Positions 61,034-64,000 of a stretch of DNA of 64,000 bases are shown in pieces. The notes beneath the pieces are model-generated. The model ran no database searches, was not told where the DNA came from, and saw only the letters and a list, made by a program, of their open reading frames with translations. Made by a program: the position numbers and the translations under genes. Numbering within the stretch: the first letter of the stretch is position 1; every line of letters starts with the position of its first letter. Origin of the DNA: Bacteroidota bacterium (GTDB lineage Bacteria; Bacteroidota; Bacteroidia; Chitinophagales; LD1); contig JAFDYQ010000006.1 in the NCBI GenBank assembly GCA_018267365.1, positions 1-64,000 on the forward strand, read 5' to 3'.

Positions 61034-61070
61034 AAAAAAAAAGGGCCCGGTGTGCAGACACCGGACCCTT
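61034..61070 (-). terminator. Terminator of the copper/heme secreted gene
   Basis: AAGGG-C-CCGGTGT pairs with ACACCGG-A-CCCTT around GCAG; on the minus strand the stem is followed by nine T (A at 61034-61042). It lies about 20 bp after the stop codon. Confidence 0.88.
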
Positions 61071-61089
61071 TTCGGGAAATTTCTAATGT

Positions 61090-62706
61090 TTATTGTTTTA
61101 CAAATCTATGGGTAGTGGATATACCCTGTCCGTCTGTTACCTTGATCAGGTAAAGGCCCGGACTTAATCCTGACAGTGAAAGCTGCCCCAATTTTTCGGG
61201 TGCGGTGAGCACCTTTATGGACTGACCGGTGATATCACTTAGTGTGATCTCGCTGACTGCCTCGGCGCTTTCGTAGTAGAGTACAGATTGTGCAGGATTA
61301 GGATACAGATGTATCTGGTTAGTACCGCTTACCTCTGCTACTGCGTTAGGCCCGGTGGTCGTATCTGCCAGCTCTAGCCGTGGCTGGCAGTTCATGTAGT
61401 GTGGGTCGTGAGAGGCTGTGTCTATGATGATATTTTCATCACCACTTTGGTATACCAGGTACGAGAAGTAAAAGAGCATCATCTCGTCTGTAGTGGCCTC
61501 ACCTGCTGTCACAGTCTGTAGCGGACGCGGGCCATCAGGGTTATTGTAGGTATTGTCATATGTAGCTACGCCATATAGAGTAGAGCTGGCAGGTATCTTG
61601 ATCGGCTTCTGAAAAGGATGGAAGCCCTGCCAGTGGAAATCCCACTTCGGGATATCTATCAGTGGTATCGTATCTCCTGCCAGGGATACTGCCCAGGCCT
61701 TCATACTGCGGCACACCAGGTGAGCATGTGGAGCTATGCCGAGCAGGGTGACATTGACTGCAGGTATGGTATATTCCTCGTGAAATGTCTTGACAGAGTC
61801 TGCAGGTATCACGATAGGCCCATCTGTCATGTCTGTGATATAGTTGAGTATAGGAGTCAGGGTCACATTGCGTATGCCCGATGTAGAAGGTGTGAATTTT
61901 ATATTGACCCTCGTGGAGTCCAGTTTGCCTTGTGCAGATACAGGGTAGTGGATTTGTACCACTATGCGACCACCGGCAGGTATCTTGATGCCCATGCCTG
62001 CAGGTGTGCTGTACACGCCCGAACCCGGCACCCACCCATTTACGAGCGTAGATTTCTGGCTACCGGTACCGCCAAAATTAGTATATCCCGGCCCTGCGCC
62101 GGCGCTATCCAGCGCTGTAAGGAGAGCAGACGAGGTGTCTTGATATACCAGCACATGATGTACAGCAGAGCGGTCTCCCGGTATTACCTCCAGGCTCTTG
62201 ATATATTGTGTGCTAGGTAGGGGATTGGTGATCACAAAGCAGCGATAGAGATCATTATTGGTATAGGGTACCACAAAGTCAGGTATCCTGCCGGTCAGGT
62301 CCGGATTGGTGATCTGTACATTGCTGGTATATACCGGGGCGGCAGGCGCCTGGGTCGTATCGCCCATAGGCCCCCCGGCATCTACCCAGGCAGCTATGGT
62401 CTGGATCTCTGCATCAGACAGCACATGCATATCAGCGTATTTCTGATAGGAAGTATTGGGCAGATAGGGAGGCATGATCTTTTGAGTCACGTCATGTTTC
62501 ATAGGTTGCATTTCCATAAATGCATCCGTATACGACATCAGGGAAAAAGGTGCGATACCGGTCGGATTGTGACAGGAGGTACAGTGCGAGTATAAGATGC
62601 AAGCGATAGAAGAGGACCACGTAGGTACAGAGTCAGTACCGGCTGCGCTGGTAGCCAGCGGGACCAGCATGCAGGTAGCGATCAATGCGTGGAGAAATTT
62701 TTTCAT
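61090..62706 (-). CDS. Heme c plus two-copper monooxygenase-like secreted protein, T9SS type A
   Basis: A 538-residue exported protein. The signal peptide ends at LATSAAG. Residues about 30-115 are a monoheme cytochrome c domain: CTSCH (42-46) and the likely axial Met78 in KIMPPYLP. Residues about 140-425 follow the PHM type of copper monooxygenase: His183-His184 (VHHVLVY) and His253 (QIHYP) match the CuH site; His327 and His329 (APHAHLV) plus Met409 (TDEMM) match CuM. A T9SS type A sorting domain ends it (YPNPAQSVLYYE). All six copper ligands and the heme are kept, so it may catalyse O2-linked oxidation with electrons from its own heme. Substrate unknown. Confidence 0.88.
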   Translation of the reverse strand: MKKFLHALIATCMLVPLATSAAGTDSVPTWSSSIACILYSHCTSCHNPTGIAPFSLMSYTDAFMEMQPMKHDVTQKIMPPYLPNTSYQKYADMHVLSDAEIQTIAAWVDAGGPMGDTTQAPAAPVYTSNVQITNPDLTGRIPDFVVPYTNNDLYRCFVITNPLPSTQYIKSLEVIPGDRSAVHHVLVYQDTSSALLTALDSAGAGPGYTNFGGTGSQKSTLVNGWVPGSGVYSTPAGMGIKIPAGGRIVVQIHYPVSAQGKLDSTRVNIKFTPSTSGIRNVTLTPILNYITDMTDGPIVIPADSVKTFHEEYTIPAVNVTLLGIAPHAHLVCRSMKAWAVSLAGDTIPLIDIPKWDFHWQGFHPFQKPIKIPASSTLYGVATYDNTYNNPDGPRPLQTVTAGEATTDEMMLFYFSYLVYQSGDENIIIDTASHDPHYMNCQPRLELADTTTGPNAVAEVSGTNQIHLYPNPAQSVLYYESAEAVSEITLSDITGQSIKVLTAPEKLGQLSLSGLSPGLYLIKVTDGQGISTTHRFVKQ

Positions 62707-62938
62707 GCAATTTTTTTTGGTATGATTTAAAAATAACGAAAAGGTTTAAGATGATCTGACTTTCGTCATCATTTTGTCTGCACGCTAAGTTCGTCTAAGC
62801 GCCGCCTGCTATTTTACGAATCTGCCAGCGATGAGTTTTACAGGCTCAATCCCGGATCAGCTATATATTCATAGATAAAAAGCCCGCTTTGGTGGTAGTC
62901 TGAGGTATAAAGCTCCAAATCAGGTATTTTTAGTTTTG

Positions 62939-63934
62939 ATGAAAGGCTTTTCTATAGTACAGCAGGTCGGGTTCTGGTTCTTTCTGTTATTTTCCATGAT
63001 CCTGATCACTCAGTCAGCACTGACCTGGGCGGGTGCTCTGGAGCGTAGCCTGGTCATGGCGGTCTGCTATGCTGTCAATTTCTATCTCTGCTTCCTGTTG
63101 TTCACTCCTTACTTTTTTGAGCGCCAGCGTTATGCGGAGTTCGTAGCTTATATGCTGCTGATGCAGTTTGTGCTGCTGATAGTGCGCTTTCACCTCGATG
63201 CACGCTTTCCCCATCATCTGGTAGATACGCGCGGCAAGAAGTTTTTTGTGATCATCTTTACCAATATTACCGTTTCCTCTTTCAGTGTAATGCTGCGCCT
63301 CTCACTCTCCCGCCTGGACTATGAGCGCAAATATGCGGAGAAGGAAAAGGAGCAGGTCAGCACAGAGTTGCTGCTACTCAAGTCTCAGATTCAGCCTCAT
63401 TTCCTTTTCAATACACTCAATAACCTCTATACACTCATACTCCAAAAATCGGATAAAGCTGCAGATGCGCTCATGCGACTCTCAGATTTGCTGCGCTATC
63501 TGCTGTATGAGTGTGACGCACCCCGGGTACAGCTGCGCAAAGAGATCGACGCTATGCGCTCATTTATAGCGCTGTACCAGCTGAAATATGAATATCCCGC
63601 CAATGTGCATGTGGCCGAAACAGGTGTGACAGAGGGAGTACTCATAGAGCCTATGCTGCTCATTCCGCTCATTGAGAATGCCTTTAAATATTCGGACATA
63701 GACTACAATCCCGTAGGCTATATACGCGTGGAGGTAGAGGTGACCGCCGGCAGCCTGCGCATCTCTATCCGCAATACGACCGATACCGTCAAAGTTCACG
63801 CAAATGAGGTAGGAGGTATAGGCCTGCGCAATGTGCGCAGAAGATTAGACCTGTCTTATGGCAAAGAGTATAATATGGAAGTGACTGACCTTGACAATTT
63901 TTTCTCTGTACATCTGACCATACCAAAGCGATGA
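62939..63934 (+). CDS. LytS/YehU-type sensor histidine kinase
   Basis: A 331-residue membrane kinase of the LytS family. About four hydrophobic segments lie in the first 150 residues; a short coiled coil leads to the His_kinase domain with the phospho-accepting His in QIQPHFLFNTLNNLY, and a minimal HATPase (PLIENAFKYSD; GIGLRNVRRRL). The ATG at 62939 is preferred over the TTG at 62936. Its stop overlaps the next ATG by 4 bp, so it is translated with the LytTR regulator that follows. Such pairs in Bacteroidota control mostly envelope and transport genes; the target is not in the window. Confidence 0.93.
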   Translation: MKGFSIVQQVGFWFFLLFSMILITQSALTWAGALERSLVMAVCYAVNFYLCFLLFTPYFFERQRYAEFVAYMLLMQFVLLIVRFHLDARFPHHLVDTRGKKFFVIIFTNITVSSFSVMLRLSLSRLDYERKYAEKEKEQVSTELLLLKSQIQPHFLFNTLNNLYTLILQKSDKAADALMRLSDLLRYLLYECDAPRVQLRKEIDAMRSFIALYQLKYEYPANVHVAETGVTEGVLIEPMLLIPLIENAFKYSDIDYNPVGYIRVEVEVTAGSLRISIRNTTDTVKVHANEVGGIGLRNVRRRLDLSYGKEYNMEVTDLDNFFSVHLTIPKR

Positions 63935-64000
63935 GACTCAAGACGATCGTAATAGATGACGAATTTCTCGCACAGCAACTGATGGATGTCTACGTGAAGC
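63931..64000 (+). CDS. Response regulator (LytTR type expected), cut by window end
   Basis: Only the first 23 residues are seen: MRLKTIVIDDEFLAQQLMD, with the acidic pair DDE typical of a receiver domain. The ATG overlaps the kinase stop (ATGA). By analogy to LytS pairs the missing part should hold the phospho-Asp and a C-terminal LytTR DNA-binding domain; that is not visible here. Confidence 0.8.
   Translation, partial: MRLKTIVIDDEFLAQQLMDVYVK

Overview
The window is chromosomal DNA of a Bacteroidota bacterium, most likely from the Chitinophagales/Chitinophagaceae side of the phylum. Evidence: at least seven secreted proteins end in type IX secretion (T9SS) sorting domains, one of them the gliding-motility-associated type B form; promoters fit the Bacteroidota primary sigma pattern (TTTG, about 19 bp, TAnnTTTG); start sites are preceded by A-rich leaders rather than strong Shine-Dalgarno sites; and housekeeping genes (rpsA, ffh, xerD, holA, mrp, long-form gap) have the family-typical form. 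Base composition is near 50% G+C. I see no rRNA, tRNA, CRISPR array, insertion sequence or prophage.

Layout. 1-4.4 kb: a repeat-rich T9SS surface protein and the NAD(P)HX repair enzyme, with a possible 24-residue membrane peptide. 4.4-9.9 kb: membrane histidine kinase, Crp/Fnr regulator, DUF4260 protein, YhcH-family protein and a penicillin-acylase-type hydrolase. 9.9-19.8 kb, nearly all on the minus strand: an SdpI/SdpR-like operon with a clear operator, pdxJ with an alpha/beta hydrolase, an HU/SPOR protein, an outer-membrane barrel paired with a 1031-residue TPR protein, and two hotdog-fold proteins. 19.9-25.1 kb: a tight plus-strand envelope cluster (GMC-oxidoreductase/epimerase fusion, GNAT enzyme, glycosyltransferase, mtgA). 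25-33.8 kb: holA, amn, a lone HsdR-N-type nuclease-fold protein, a small lipoprotein, an HD hydrolase, an esterase, an ELWxxDGT-repeat T9SS protein and rpsA. 33.8-46.4 kb: two unusual secreted genes lying between and after duplicated terminators, mrp, a PQQ-type sugar dehydrogenase, xerD, a 960-residue T9SS type B protein, aroQ, a pappalysin-like protein with a broken zinc motif and a diheme lipoprotein. 46.5-51.9 kb: a small biosynthetic locus made of a phosphopantetheinyl transferase, a Pls/PosA-type single-module NRPS resembling poly-epsilon-lysine synthetase, and a secreted protein of unknown function. 52-64 kb: gap, ffh, tex, two sensor systems, a cytochrome c/copper monooxygenase-like T9SS protein, and a LytS/LytTR-type pair cut by the window end.

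The most interesting element is the Pls-like NRPS locus (46.5-51.9 kb): adenylation domain, carrier domain, six predicted membrane segments and three tandem left-handed-beta-helix-like domains, with its own activating transferase divergently encoded 162 bp away. Other points worth attention are the in-frame oxidoreductase-epimerase fusion, the heme c plus two-copper-site secreted protein, the apparently inactive M43-type protease, and a chimeric secreted gene bracketed by two almost identical terminators. All calls are from reading translated sequence and motifs by eye; no database search was run.
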